64,000 nucleotides of DNA from Pseudomonadota bacterium (GTDB lineage Bacteria > Pseudomonadota > Alphaproteobacteria > Caulobacterales > Caulobacteraceae), in the NCBI GenBank assembly GCA_023432855.1, contig JAEZEZ010000090.1:25599-89598 (forward strand), written 5' to 3'. Made by a program: the position numbers and the translations under genes. Numbering within the stretch: position 1 is the stretch's first letter; every line of letters begins with the position of its first letter. The notes beneath the pieces were generated by a model. It was not told where the DNA came from. It searched no databases and worked only from the letters and a program-made list of their open reading frames with translations. Positions 26,251 through 35,188 of this stretch are shown in pieces.

Positions 26251-27162
26251 TCAGGAAACACGGCCTTTGCGCGAGGCCAGGGCGATGCCCGCGCCGATCA
26301 GGACGCCGCCGGCAAGATGAAAGAGTCGAAGCGCTTCGCCGAGGAACAGCACGGCGAGGATGGCGCCGAATGCGGGCATCAGATGGACGAACTGGCCCGC
26401 GCGGTTCGCGCCCATGAGTTCCACGCCTCGATTGTAGAACAGGTAGGAAAGCATCGACGGGAAGATCGCGACATAGGCCAGGGACGCCAGCGTCGGAACA
26501 TCCGGGGCCATCACCTCCCCCCGCAGATGTTCGACAGCGTAGAGGGGAGCCAGGAGGGTGACGCTGATCAGAGCCAGCACGGCGAGCAGGCTGAGCGCAT
26601 GCACTCTCGGGGCGCGGCGCAACAGCGTCGAATAGAGGGCGTAGCCGACCACCGCCAGCATCACCAGGCCGTCCCCGAGGTTCAGCCGCAGAGCTTGGAG
26701 TTTGGAGAGCTCGCCCTCGGCCACGATCACGGCGACCCCGGCAAGGGACACCACGAGGCCCGCGAGCTGGGCCCAGCCCGCCCGTTCGCGAAAGATCAGG
26801 AAACTGAAGGCCAGGATCAGCGGCGGCGTAGCTGACTGCAGCAGCACGCTGTTGATCGCCGTGGTGCTGTGAAGGGCCAGGTAGAAGAGAACGGTAAAGC
26901 CGGAAAGGCCAAACGCGGCAAGGGCCGCGAGCACCAACCACGCCTTCCTCAGTTCAGGCCAGTCGCGCTTCAGGTGTGGCCAGGCCAGGGGCGCGAGCAG
27001 GGCGGCGGCCGCCACCCAGCGCCAGAAGGATAGCCCCATGGGCGGGACGGATTCGCTGACCGCCCGCCCCACGACCGCGTTGCCCGCCCAGAACAGCGAC
27101 GCCAGACTGAGGAGCAGCCAGCCTGCGTTCCAGAACCATCTGATCGGCGCACGAGGCTGCAT
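26251..27162 (-). CDS. EamA/DMT family transporter
   Basis: A 303-residue inner-membrane protein with ten predicted helices in two EamA repeats (about residues 15-145 and 160-295). LASLFWAGNAVVGRAVSESV and NSVLLQSATPPLILAFSFLI belong to the first repeat; PSMLSYLFYNRGVELMGANR and FGAILAVLFLGEALRLFHLA to the second. Such proteins export metabolites or amino acids. Substrate unknown. It precedes the GNAT gene on the same strand. Confidence 0.92.
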   Translation of the reverse strand: MQPRAPIRWFWNAGWLLLSLASLFWAGNAVVGRAVSESVPPMGLSFWRWVAAAALLAPLAWPHLKRDWPELRKAWLVLAALAAFGLSGFTVLFYLALHSTTAINSVLLQSATPPLILAFSFLIFRERAGWAQLAGLVVSLAGVAVIVAEGELSKLQALRLNLGDGLVMLAVVGYALYSTLLRRAPRVHALSLLAVLALISVTLLAPLYAVEHLRGEVMAPDVPTLASLAYVAIFPSMLSYLFYNRGVELMGANRAGQFVHLMPAFGAILAVLFLGEALRLFHLAGGVLIGAGIALASRKGRVS

Positions 27163-27202
27163 CGCTCGGGGCTATAGCCGATCACGAAGCGTGGGGCGCG
27201 CA

Positions 27203-27244
27203 CAACGGGGCGAGGTCATAGCACCCTTGCCTCCAGCCCCGTTG
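27203..27244. repeat. Inverted repeat between the S46 peptidase and EamA genes
   Basis: CAACGGGGC (27203-27211) pairs with GCCCCGTTG (27236-27244), and inside it GAGG pairs with CCTC with a 2-base bulge. No T run follows on the minus strand, so it is a possible mRNA structure or factor-dependent terminator rather than a standard terminator. Confidence 0.5.
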
Positions 27245-27260
27245 CGATGCTTGCCCTCTC

Positions 27261-29321
27261 TCAGCGGCCGGTCAGTTCCTTCAGCAATCGATCCTGGCGG
27301 TAGGCCTTCTCCATGGCCTCGGTGATCGCGGCGGCGGTGACAGCGACGCTGCGGTTCACCCGCGGGTCGTACCCGAAGGCGTTGCGCTGGCCCAGGAAGG
27401 TGGAATCGAAGTTGGCGCCGATCAGCTCGCCACGGGCGTTGACCACCGGAGAGCCGGAGCTCCCGCCGATGGTGTCCGTGGAGAGCGCCATGTCCAACAC
27501 CATGTCCGGGTCGATGCGATCCTTTGCCGCCGCCAGGCGAAGCGCCGGGACGAAGGGTTCGGCTCCCGTCGCGCGGTTCCAGAGGCCGGCGAAGGTGGTG
27601 AAGGGCGGCACGGTGCGGCCATCCCACCGCCAGCCCTCAATCCTGCCCCAGGTCAGGCGCAGCGTACCCGTTGCGTCGGGATAGACGCTGTCGCCCAGGA
27701 TCTCGAAACGGGCGCGGGCGAGCCGCTCCGCCGCGCGGTCGGTCGGCCCCTCGACCCGCTCCTCCCACTCGCTGCGAATGGCGCGGGAGTCCTGCTCGGC
27801 CGCGAAAACGAAGCGGATCAAGGGATCGTCCGAACTCTCGACGGCGGTTCGGCCACCCTCCCACATGGCCTTGCGGAAGGCGGGATCACCGACCCGCGTG
27901 CCGGTGGCCAGCCTTTCGGCCAGGGCCTCGGGGGACTCTCGACCCAGCAGCCTGCCCACCCGCGGGTCGTCGGCGGTGAGGAACTCCCGCGACTTCGACA
28001 ACCACCACTCCAGCTGGAGCGCATTGAGCTCGGGATAGACCGGCGTGGCGTCGAGCAGGGATTTCTCGAGCACCTGCAGTCGGCTGTCCGAGTACTCCGG
28101 CAGGCGCTCGGCCGCGGGCTTCTCCCGCTCCAGCGCCGCGCGCACAAGGGCGCGGGCCTGGCGATAAAGGTCAGAGCCGCCGCCGGCGCGCAGCTCAAGG
28201 AAGTAGTAGGGCGTATAGAGCTCCGCATAGGCGGGCTGGAGAGCTTCGATGTCGGCCCAGGGGTCGCCCACTTCGGCGGCCAGCTCCGGCCGGGCGGCGA
28301 CGGCGGCGCGAAGCTCGGCCTCGGCCTTGACCTTGCCCGCCATGAAGACGTCGTCGGCCAGGGCGCCCATCTGTCCGCGTCCGCGCTTGTAACTGTTCTC
28401 GACCCCGTGCAGCAGGTCGGTCCCGATGAAGCGATTGTGCTCGATCTCGTCGACGAAGCGCAGCAGCCGCCCTCGAAGCTCCGACCGCGTCAGCTGGTCC
28501 AGCGGCAGCGTCAGCTCCTTCAGGGTTTCCAGCTGGGCCATGGTCAGCAGGCGCGAGGTGGACCCAGCGTTGCCGGCGATGAACACGGGCTCCCCCGCCT
28601 TCGGGGGCGCCGGGTTCCACTTCAGATGGTTCGGCGTCTTCAGCGGCTTCCCGTTCTCGTAGATGCGCAGGAAGCCGAAATCGAGCGCGTAACGCGGGAA
28701 GTTGAAGTTGTCGGGATCGCCTCCGAATGCCGCTGCCGCCTGTTCGGGCGCAAAGGCGAGGCGCACATCGGTGTAGCGCTTGAAACGATAGAGTTTGAAC
28801 TGGCCGCCGCGGTAGAGGTTCACCACCTGGCAGCGCAGGCTTCGGTCGGGTCCGCAGGCTTCCTTCTCGATCGCCGCCATCTCGGCGTCGCGCGCCTGGG
28901 TGAAGGCCTGGCCGGACTTCCCCGCGGCGGCGGCCTTCACGAGAGCCGTGACGTCCGTGATCTCCTGCAGGATTTCAGCCGTGCCGCCGGGGCACTGCCG
29001 CTCCTCGGCGCGAGAGGCCGGCATGAAGCCGTTCTTCAGGTAGTCCTGCTCGGGCGTGGACAGATCCTGTGCGCAGCTGGCGATGCAGTGATGGTTGGTG
29101 AGCACCAGGCCTTCCGGCGAGACCAGGGAGGCCGAACAACCCGGAATGCGCACGGCGGCGCCGCGCAGTCGGTCAAGCCAGGCCTGGTCGATCTTCGTGC
29201 CGAGGGTCTGGTTCACCCTGGCGATCGGGAATGCGTCGAATGTCCACATCCCCTCGCCGGCGGCGGCGGGCAGGGCGAGAACGGTGATGGCGGCGGCGGC
29301 CGCGAGAGAGCGCAGGGTCAT
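27261..29321 (-). CDS. S46 family serine peptidase (dipeptidyl-peptidase 7/11 type)
   Basis: A 686-residue exported peptidase that removes dipeptides from oligopeptides. A signal peptide (MTLRSLAAAAAITVLALPAA) precedes the chymotrypsin-like first half with the catalytic His in GLVLTNHHCIAS and the Ser in DTIGGSSGSPVVNARGE near the C-terminus; the helical insertion lies between. LCVNFPRYALDFGFLRIYE-like sequence (NFNFPRYALDFGFLRIYENG) is diagnostic of the family. The frame is open far upstream, but the ATG at 29321 gives the signal peptide. Confidence 0.94.
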   Translation of the reverse strand: MTLRSLAAAAAITVLALPAAAGEGMWTFDAFPIARVNQTLGTKIDQAWLDRLRGAAVRIPGCSASLVSPEGLVLTNHHCIASCAQDLSTPEQDYLKNGFMPASRAEERQCPGGTAEILQEITDVTALVKAAAAGKSGQAFTQARDAEMAAIEKEACGPDRSLRCQVVNLYRGGQFKLYRFKRYTDVRLAFAPEQAAAAFGGDPDNFNFPRYALDFGFLRIYENGKPLKTPNHLKWNPAPPKAGEPVFIAGNAGSTSRLLTMAQLETLKELTLPLDQLTRSELRGRLLRFVDEIEHNRFIGTDLLHGVENSYKRGRGQMGALADDVFMAGKVKAEAELRAAVAARPELAAEVGDPWADIEALQPAYAELYTPYYFLELRAGGGSDLYRQARALVRAALEREKPAAERLPEYSDSRLQVLEKSLLDATPVYPELNALQLEWWLSKSREFLTADDPRVGRLLGRESPEALAERLATGTRVGDPAFRKAMWEGGRTAVESSDDPLIRFVFAAEQDSRAIRSEWEERVEGPTDRAAERLARARFEILGDSVYPDATGTLRLTWGRIEGWRWDGRTVPPFTTFAGLWNRATGAEPFVPALRLAAAKDRIDPDMVLDMALSTDTIGGSSGSPVVNARGELIGANFDSTFLGQRNAFGYDPRVNRSVAVTAAAITEAMEKAYRQDRLLKELTGR

Positions 29322-29364
29322 GGAGCAATGCCTAGCGGGAGCGGGCCGCTCTGTCACCGATCGT

Positions 29365-29390
29365 GGAACAGGCGGCCGCGCGGGTTGGTT
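29365..29390 (+). promoter_or_regulatory. EcfG-like promoter of the DJ-1/PfpI gene
   Basis: GGAAC (29365-29369), a 17-base spacer, GGTT (29387-29390). A leader of roughly 27 bases carries AAGGAG (29411-29416) before the ATG at 29424. Confidence 0.75.
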
Positions 29391-29423
29391 TTCGTTGCTG
29401 ATCCCACGACAAGGAGAACTGCC

Positions 29424-30017
29424 ATGGCCAAGCGCCTCGACGGCAAGACCGTCGCCATCCTCGCTACCGACGGCTTCGAGGAAGTCGAACTGACCAGGCC
29501 CCGCGACGCCCTCGTCGAGGCGGGCGCCACGGTCGAGATCGTCGCGCCGAAGGCCGGATCCATTCAGGGTTTCAAACACTTCGAGAAGGGCCAGTCGGTG
29601 TCGGTGGACCGCACGCTCGATCAGGCCGACGCGGGCCGCTACGACGCCCTGGTGCTGCCGGGCGGCGCGCACAACCCCGACCAGCTGAGAATCGAGCCCA
29701 AGGCGCTGGCTTTCGTGCAGGCCTTCTTCGAGGACAGCAAGCCCGTCGCCGCCATCTGCCATGCGCCGTGGATCCTTGTGGACGCAGGAGTTGCGGACGG
29801 CCGGACCATGACCAGCTACGAGACGATCCGGACCGATCTGAAGAACGCCGGCGCTCGGGTTGTGGACCAGGAGGTCGTGGTCGACCGGGGGCTGGTGACC
29901 AGCCGCAATCCCGACGACCTGCCGGCCTTCTGCGCCAAGATGATCGAGGAGATCGCCGAAGGCCGGCACACGGGCCGCAGCGCCCGGGCCTCGGACGAGG
30001 CCGGCGCGCGGCACTGA
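29424..30017 (+). CDS. DJ-1/PfpI family stress protein
   Basis: A 197-residue type 1 glutamine amidotransferase-like protein of the PfpI/YhbO group, linked to stress survival and repair or removal of glycated or damaged molecules. KTVAILATDGFEEVELTRPR (residues 8-27) carries the conserved Glu, and the nucleophile elbow Cys is in VAAICHAPWILVDAG; LTSRNPDDLPAF is the usual C-terminal motif. AAGGAG seven bases before the ATG and an EcfG-like promoter upstream support general stress control. Confidence 0.93.
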   Translation: MAKRLDGKTVAILATDGFEEVELTRPRDALVEAGATVEIVAPKAGSIQGFKHFEKGQSVSVDRTLDQADAGRYDALVLPGGAHNPDQLRIEPKALAFVQAFFEDSKPVAAICHAPWILVDAGVADGRTMTSYETIRTDLKNAGARVVDQEVVVDRGLVTSRNPDDLPAFCAKMIEEIAEGRHTGRSARASDEAGARH

Positions 30018-30031
30018 CAACCCCTTGATAC

Positions 30032-30073
30032 GGCGGCGCTTTCGGCCCTTCCCGGAGGGTCGTGAGCGCCGCC
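30032..30073 (+). repeat. Two-tier inverted repeat after the DJ-1/PfpI gene
   Basis: GGCGGCGCT (30032-30040) pairs with AGCGCCGCC (30065-30073), enclosing CCCT/AGGG (30046-30049 with 30056-30059). No T run follows. It may end the upstream transcript. The rest of the gap to 30289 holds a candidate sigma-70 promoter (TTGACG at 30101, TTTGAT at 30125) of low confidence. Confidence 0.5.
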
Positions 30074-30288
30074 CGACCCGCTCCGCGACTACGACCGGGA
30101 TTGACGTCTTAACGACCAATCTTGTTTGATTTCGCCAATCGGGCGGGCGATCATGTCCGCGCCGCCTGATCCCCGCCGATCCGTCGCCTCACGCCCTCCC
30201 TCGGCGCGACATCGAGGCGCCCGGAGAACGGTTGCGGGGGGCCCCGGCGCGGGCCAAGCTGTCTCCCTGTTCATGCGGGAGGGGGACC

Positions 30289-32121
30289 GTGGGACGGCGC
30301 AACGCAGCATCCGATCCGCCGCCGACGACGCCGGATCCCGTCGAGATCGCCATGCATGCGGAGGCGGACGACGACGCGGCCGACAGCCCCGCACGCCGGC
30401 TGCTGAAGAACCACAACCGGCTGGTGCGGACCCAGATCGCCAGCGAGCGCGTCGGCCTGGTGCTGAAACTGCTGACCGGCGCCGCGGGGGTGATCGTGGC
30501 GGTGGCGCTGGCGGCGGTGGTCTGGGACGCGACCAACTCCCGGACCCTGGTGGTCGAGCCCTTCTCGGTGCCGTCGGACATGGCCGAGCGCGGGATGACG
30601 GGGCCGGTGGCCGCCACCCGCCTGCTCGACGAACTGACCCGCCTCCAGAACCGGACGCTCTCGTACCGGGCTCAGGAGAGCTACGCCAACTGGAAGAACG
30701 ACCTGAAGGTCGAGATTCCCCAGACCGGCGTCTCCATCGGCGAACTCCAGGCCTTCCTCCGCCAGTGGCTGGGCGAGGAAACCCGCATCTCCGGCGAGGT
30801 CGTGCGCACGCCCGACGGGCAGATGGCGGTGACCGTGCGCGCCGGCGCGGTGCCGGGGCGCACCTTCACCGGCCCCGAGGCGCGGCTGGACGCGCTCATC
30901 GCGCGGGCGGCGGAAAGCGTCTACGGCGCGACCCAGCCCGAGCGTTACGCCGCCTATCTGGCCGGCCGTCGCGACGTGAAGACCGCCGACCTGATCCTGA
31001 CCCAGCTGACGCTCAGCGGTTCGCGCCGGCAGCGGGCCTGGGCCTACGCCGGCCTGAGCGAGCACGCCGCGACGGCCGACGCCGCGCTCGAGAATGCCCG
31101 TATGGCGGTGGAGCTCGACCCCGGCCTGCCGATGGCCTGGACGGCCATGGCCGACGCCAACGGCCGGATGGGGTGGGAAGAGCAGCAGCTGGACGCCAGC
31201 CGCCGCGCCGCCGAACTCATGCGTGGCCGGGGCGGCCGGGAAATGGCGCCCTGGGCCGCGATCTTCCATGGCAAGCAGCGGGAAGCGCAGGTCGCGCTCC
31301 TGCTGGGCGACCTGCAGGGGTCCATCAGCCTGCGCGACCAGGCCGCCACCCCCTCCCCTGACCAGCCGGCGGTCGCCTGCCGCAACTGCGGCGGAACCGC
31401 CCTGACCCTGGCCGCGGTGACGGCGGCGGCGAACCACGACATGCCGCTCGCCGGCCGGTTCGCCAAACGGGCCCACGCGGCGCTCGGCGAATACTACGGC
31501 GGCTTCATCGAGGTGCTGGTGCGCCTCGCCTCGGCGGAGGCGAACAAGGACTGGGCCGGGTTCCTCCAGGTCGCCGACGCCCCCAACGTGCGGCCCTTCA
31601 TGGGCCAGGTGCTGGGTCAGGACTACCTGCGCGTCACCCTCGACCCTGCCCGCGCGACGGCGATGGCCGGGCTGGGGCGTTTCGACGAGGCGCGGGCGAT
31701 CGTCGCGACCACCCCCACCGACTGTCATCCCTGCATGATCGCGCGCGGGCGCATCGAGGCCATGGCCGGACGGGCCGAGATCTCCGACCGCCTGTTCGCG
31801 GCGGCGGCCGGCCTCGCCCCATCGCTTCCCGCGGCGCATCAGGCCTGGGCCGAGGCGAAGCTGACCCGGGGCGATCTCGACGGCGCTGTCGAGGCGGCGC
31901 GGGAGGCCCGGCGCCGGGGCCCGCGCTGGGCCGAACCCTGGAAGACCGAAGGGGACGCCCTGGCGCGCAAGGGCGACCACGCTGGCGCCGTGCGCGCCTA
32001 CGAGCAGGCGGCCGAACGCGCGCCCGCATGCCCCGAGCTGCACCAGGCCTGGGCGGCCTCGCTCGACCGGCTTGGGCGCAAGGACGAGGCCGCGGAAAAG
32101 CGCAAGCTGGCCGAAGGCTAG
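30289..32121 (+). CDS. Membrane-anchored TPR protein
   Basis: A 610-residue protein with one membrane helix (VGLVLKLLTGAAGVIVAVALAAV region, about residues 55-80), a middle domain resembling adenylate-cyclase-associated or TolB-like sensor proteins (RTLVVEPFSVPSDMAERG ... FLRQWLGEETRISGEVVRTP), and C-terminal TPR repeats from about residue 250 (ADAALENARMAVELDPGLPM; AGAVRAYEQAAERAPACPEL). The start chosen is a GTG at 30289 behind GGGAGGGGG; an ATG at 30352 is the alternative. Role unknown; probably a scaffold at the inner membrane. Confidence 0.8.
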   Translation: MGRRNAASDPPPTTPDPVEIAMHAEADDDAADSPARRLLKNHNRLVRTQIASERVGLVLKLLTGAAGVIVAVALAAVVWDATNSRTLVVEPFSVPSDMAERGMTGPVAATRLLDELTRLQNRTLSYRAQESYANWKNDLKVEIPQTGVSIGELQAFLRQWLGEETRISGEVVRTPDGQMAVTVRAGAVPGRTFTGPEARLDALIARAAESVYGATQPERYAAYLAGRRDVKTADLILTQLTLSGSRRQRAWAYAGLSEHAATADAALENARMAVELDPGLPMAWTAMADANGRMGWEEQQLDASRRAAELMRGRGGREMAPWAAIFHGKQREAQVALLLGDLQGSISLRDQAATPSPDQPAVACRNCGGTALTLAAVTAAANHDMPLAGRFAKRAHAALGEYYGGFIEVLVRLASAEANKDWAGFLQVADAPNVRPFMGQVLGQDYLRVTLDPARATAMAGLGRFDEARAIVATTPTDCHPCMIARGRIEAMAGRAEISDRLFAAAAGLAPSLPAAHQAWAEAKLTRGDLDGAVEAAREARRRGPRWAEPWKTEGDALARKGDHAGAVRAYEQAAERAPACPELHQAWAASLDRLGRKDEAAEKRKLAEG

Positions 32122-32136
32122 GCTCCGGCGCGCAGA

Positions 32137-32454
32137 TCAGCTCTCGCCGCGGCCCTGAATGATCTCGCGCTGGCGCGCCTTAGTCTTGGGGCCCTGGGTA
32201 TCGTCGCCGCGCAGGGCGGCGTTGGTGCGGTCGCGGCCCTGCTGCGCGCCGCCCGAGGGATCGCCCTCGTCGGCGAAGTCGGTGATCTCCCCGGCCGCGG
32301 GTCCGGCCACCGTCGCGTCGCGGGAATCCGGCGCGGCATAGGAGTTGGGCTCGGGGCTAGTGCGGGTCACATGGGCGCCGTCCTTGGCCGGCTGATCGTC
32401 GGTCACGGCGTTGCCTGAACGTGCGAATTCGTTCTCGGTATTGCGATTGGGCAT
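32137..32454 (-). CDS. Hydrophilic stress-type small protein
   Basis: A 105-residue protein without hydrophobic segments: MPNRNTENEFARSGNAVTDD, then Gly/Asp/Ala-rich sequence and a basic end KTKARQREIIQGRGES. It is likely disordered. The ATG follows AAGGAG by five bases, and an EcfG-like promoter lies 32 bases upstream. Similar composition to the protein at 19068. No family is recognised. Confidence 0.75.
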   Translation of the reverse strand: MPNRNTENEFARSGNAVTDDQPAKDGAHVTRTSPEPNSYAAPDSRDATVAGPAAGEITDFADEGDPSGGAQQGRDRTNAALRGDDTQGPKTKARQREIIQGRGES

Positions 32455-32485
32455 GGAAGCTCCTTGTCGAAAGGGTGTGCTTCCG

Positions 32486-32511
32486 AAACCGGACCCTGTG
32501 GCGATTGTTCC
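32486..32511 (-). promoter_or_regulatory. EcfG-like promoter of the hydrophilic protein gene
   Basis: On the minus strand GGAAC (32511-32507), a 16-base spacer, GGTT (32490-32487). Immediately next to it on the plus strand, GGAAA (32512-32516) with CGTT (32532-32535) at a 15-base spacing is a weaker candidate for the divergent Ala-rich protein gene. Confidence 0.72.
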
Positions 32512-32581
32512 GGAAACCCGGTTGTCGAACGCGTTCAGCAGGGGCTAGGGTCTCAACCTTTGCAATGGGAGGGAACCCCGA

Positions 32582-32848
32582 ATGCGTATCGTGACACTCG
32601 CCGCCATCGCCGCCCTGGGCCTGGGCGCCGCCGCCTGCACCCAGAAGGCCGCCGAAACCGACGCCAGCGCCGAAGCGTCCGAGGCCGCCGATCAGGCCGC
32701 CGCCGCCGCCGACTCCGCCGCTGACGCCACGGCCGCCGCCGCCAGCGACATGGGCGACGCCATGGAAGGCGCGGCTGACGCCACCGCCGAAAGCGCCGAC
32801 GCGGCCGCCGACAGCGCCCAAGCCGCGGCCAACGACGCCCAGAACTAA
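32582..32848 (+). CDS. Ala-rich small exported protein, lipoprotein-like
   Basis: An 88-residue protein with a signal segment MRIVTLAAIAALGLGAAACT; Cys19 could be lipidated though the residues before it (AAA) are not an ideal lipobox. The rest is a low-complexity amphipathic Ala/Asp/Glu/Ser helix with heptad-like spacing (EASEAADQAAAAADSAADAT), reminiscent of small outer-membrane helical lipoproteins. GGAGGGA precedes the ATG, and a strong terminator follows. Divergent from the hydrophilic protein gene. Confidence 0.78.
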   Translation: MRIVTLAAIAALGLGAAACTQKAAETDASAEASEAADQAAAAADSAADATAAAASDMGDAMEGAADATAESADAAADSAQAAANDAQN

Positions 32849-32875
32849 GAACCTTCCCAGGTTCTCATACGGCGA

Positions 32876-32902
32876 CGGCGCGGGAGCGATCCCGCGCCGT
32901 TT
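32876..32902 (+). terminator. Intrinsic terminator after the Ala-rich protein gene
   Basis: CGGCGCGGGA and TCCCGCGCCG form a perfect 10-bp stem around GCGA, followed by TTT. The same 24-base hairpin, base for base, ends the M16 peptidase gene on the other strand (37074-37097). Confidence 0.85.
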
Positions 32903-32926
32903 GCCTGTCCGGCCCGCACCAGGGGA

Positions 32927-33553
32927 TCACCCCGGAAGCGGAACCAGCAGCAGGAAGCCGTTCACGGTGAAGGCCAGCCCGATCACCCCGCAAGCGGCGG
33001 AGGCGATGAGGACCGGCCGCGACAGGACCAGGATGGCCACGGACCCCAGTACGATGGCCAGCTGCAGGAAGACCTCGGCCAGGTCGAAGTTGTTGTCCCG
33101 CGCCTCGGCGACCCCGCGCGCCGCCTCATGGGCGCGAGCCTGGGCCGCCAGCTGCTTCTTGCCCTCCCCGGCCAGCGGATCGCCCGGCCGGGCGGGATCG
33201 GGCTCGTCGTCGTAGCGGGCGATCGTGGCGCGGTAGTCCGCAAGCGACTTCTCGGCGGCGATCCGGACTTCGCCCGTCATGCCGCCCGCGGCCAGCCGGC
33301 GCTCGAGGTCGTCGGCCGCAATCTCGTAGGCGGTCTGGCGCATGTTCTTGGCCTGGAAGAAGGCCCAGGTGTCGCTGGCGCGGATGTTCGACTGGATCAT
33401 GTCGTCGGTGGCGTTGCCGCCCCCCAGTCCGCCGATGGCCAGCAGCGCCGCCAGCATGGCGATCAGCAGGGCCGCGCGATTGCGGAACAGGTCCGCCGCG
33501 GCGCCGTCGCCGCCGCTCTCCGCAGTCTCGTTTATGACGTCGATAGGATCCAT
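32927..33553 (-). CDS. DUF4337 family membrane protein
   Basis: A 208-residue protein with an N-terminal membrane helix (AALLIAMLAALLAIGGLGGG, about residues 26-45), a helical soluble region with the family pattern NATDDMIQSNIRASDTWAFF QAKNMRQTAYEIA, and two C-terminal helices (LAEVFLQLAIVLGSVAILVL; SAACGVIGLAFTVNGFLLLV). These are the marks of DUF4337, whose function is unknown. It stands alone between two convergent or divergent neighbours. Confidence 0.88.
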   Translation of the reverse strand: MDPIDVINETAESGGDGAAADLFRNRAALLIAMLAALLAIGGLGGGNATDDMIQSNIRASDTWAFFQAKNMRQTAYEIAADDLERRLAAGGMTGEVRIAAEKSLADYRATIARYDDEPDPARPGDPLAGEGKKQLAAQARAHEAARGVAEARDNNFDLAEVFLQLAIVLGSVAILVLSRPVLIASAACGVIGLAFTVNGFLLLVPLPG

Positions 33554-33634
33554 GTCTCGCCCTCCCCGGCCAGGGCGAGATATCGGATTCGGTTGAGGAA
33601 TCAGAACTGTAATAATCAGGCGCAGCCGCGCCCG

Positions 33635-34027
33635 TCAGCCTCGCGCGGCGGACGGCCGGAAGAACAGGCCCGACATCAGGCTGTCGGCGATGCGCTCGGC
33701 CTTGGCGTTCAGTTCGGCGGCGGCCGGCGGCGCAAAAAGCTCGGCCGTCGTCCTGCGCCACAGGCCCAGCCAGACTTCGAACAGGTCCGGGTCGAGCGGC
33801 AGCGGCCTGTGCGCGCCGAAGGGGTTTCCCTTGTAGCGCCCGCTGGTCAGCATGACCGAGGACCAGAAGTCCGTGAGCCGGTCCAGGTGCTCGTCCCAGT
33901 CGTCGACGGCGGCCTCGAATATCGGGCCCAGTTGCTCGTCACGGCGCACACGGGCGTAGAAGCTGCGGACGAGTTCGGCCAGGCCGGCCTCGGTGATCTC
34001 CTGGTGCATGGGCGCTTCATACAGCAT
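33635..34027 (-). CDS. Group III truncated hemoglobin
   Basis: A 130-residue 2-over-2 globin of the trHbIII class. EITEAGLAELVRSFYARVRR forms helices A-B, DEQLGPIFEAAVDDWDEHLD the B-E region, and LTDFWSSVMLTSGRYKGNPF with FGAHRPLPLDPDLFEVWLGL carries the proximal His-containing F region typical of group III (AHRPLPL). These proteins bind O2 or NO; their physiological roles are unsettled. An alternative ATG at 34009 would shorten it by six residues. Confidence 0.93.
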   Translation of the reverse strand: MLYEAPMHQEITEAGLAELVRSFYARVRRDEQLGPIFEAAVDDWDEHLDRLTDFWSSVMLTSGRYKGNPFGAHRPLPLDPDLFEVWLGLWRRTTAELFAPPAAAELNAKAERIADSLMSGLFFRPSAARG

Positions 34028-34138
34028 CGGCGGCCGGCGGTGTGGCCGTCGCGCCTCCGGAATTGTCCCTAGGTGCATTCCACGAATTTCAGCGCGGGGG
34101 GCGGCAAGGCATTCTCGGGACGCATCTGGAAGTCCGTC

Positions 34139-34333
34139 ATGCTCGCCGAAGTCCTCATCATCCTGACCGTGATCCTCGCCGGCCTGCTGGCCGGCGGCCT
34201 GTGGTTCTGGCTGATCCGCGCCATGGACCGCAGCATGCCGCTGGTGGCGCCGGCGGAGACGGACCACGATGCGGAGACGGTGCCGGCCCGTCGCCCCCCG
34301 ACCTCCGTGTCCGTACCTGATCTCTTCCGGTAG
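34139..34333 (+). CDS. Small single-pass membrane protein
   Basis: A 64-residue frame with one strong helix, MLAEVLIILTVILAGLLAGG and WFWLIRAMDRS, then a polar acidic/proline-rich tail ending VSVPDLFR. GGAAG lies about ten bases before the ATG. The frame is open from 34073, but the upstream residues look unconserved. No family is recognised. It is the only plus-strand gene between the globin and the met importer. Confidence 0.6.
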   Translation: MLAEVLIILTVILAGLLAGGLWFWLIRAMDRSMPLVAPAETDHDAETVPARRPPTSVSVPDLFR

Positions 34334-34361
34334 GCGCCGCCGTGCAGCCCTGAGACTCCGG

Positions 34362-35174
34362 TCAGAACGCCGGCAGCACCGCGCCCTTGTACTTCTCCTC
34401 GATGAAGGCCTTCACCCGGGGACTGCGCAGGGTTTCGGCCAGCTTGAGGATACGGGGGTCCGAGGCCCGGTCCTCGCGGGCGACGAGGAAGTTCACGTAG
34501 GGACTGTCCTTCGACTCGATGGCGAGCGCGTCGCGGGTCGGGTTCAGCCCTGCGTCCAGCGCGTAGTTGGTGTTGATCAGCGCCATGTCGACCTGGTCCA
34601 GCACCCGCGGCAGGGCCGGCGCCTCGAGCTCGCGGAACTTCAGCCCCTTCGGGTTGGCCGCGATGTCCTTCAGGGTCGAGAGCTCGTTCTGCGGATCCTT
34701 CAGGGTGATCACGCCCGACCGGTGGAGCAGCAGCAGCGAGCGGCCGATGGTCGATGGGTCGTTGGGGATGGCGACCGTGGCACCCTGGGGAATCTCGCCC
34801 AGGGACTTCCAGCGCCGCGAATAGGCGCCGAAGGGCTCGACGTGGACCCCGGCCACGATCTTCAGCTTCGTGCCCCGGGTGGCGTTGAAGTCCTCGAGGT
34901 ACGGACCGGTCTGGAAGTAGTTGGCGTCCGCCTGGCCCTGGTCGACGACCATGTTGGGCTGAACGTAATCGTTGAACACCCGCACCCGCAGGTCGACGCC
35001 CTGTTCGGCCATCGTCGGCTTGATGAACTCTAGGATCTCGGCGTGCGGCACGGCCGTGGCGGCGACGGTCAGGCTGTCGCCCGCGTCCGCCTTGTCCGCG
35101 CCCGGAGAGCAGGCGGCGATGACGGCCAGACCCGCGGCGAAGGCGGCGGAGAGCAGGAGGCGGCGGGCGATCAT
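34362..35174 (-). CDS. metQ: Methionine ABC transporter substrate-binding lipoprotein
   Basis: A 270-residue NlpA/MetQ-family binding protein. A lipoprotein signal ends at IAAC (Cys22). The ligand-binding body shows TVAATAVPHAEILEFIKPTM, VFNDYVQPNMVVDQGQADAN, HVEPFGAYSRRWKSL, IPNDPSTIGRSLLLLHRSG and MALINTNYALDAGLNP, all typical of MetQ. It captures methionine in the periplasm for MetI-MetN. It is the third gene of metN-metI-metQ, 14 bases after metI. Confidence 0.95.
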   Translation of the reverse strand: MIARRLLLSAAFAAGLAVIAACSPGADKADAGDSLTVAATAVPHAEILEFIKPTMAEQGVDLRVRVFNDYVQPNMVVDQGQADANYFQTGPYLEDFNATRGTKLKIVAGVHVEPFGAYSRRWKSLGEIPQGATVAIPNDPSTIGRSLLLLHRSGVITLKDPQNELSTLKDIAANPKGLKFRELEAPALPRVLDQVDMALINTNYALDAGLNPTRDALAIESKDSPYVNFLVAREDRASDPRILKLAETLRSPRVKAFIEEKYKGAVLPAF

Positions 35175-35188
35175 GGGAGCTCCGGAGA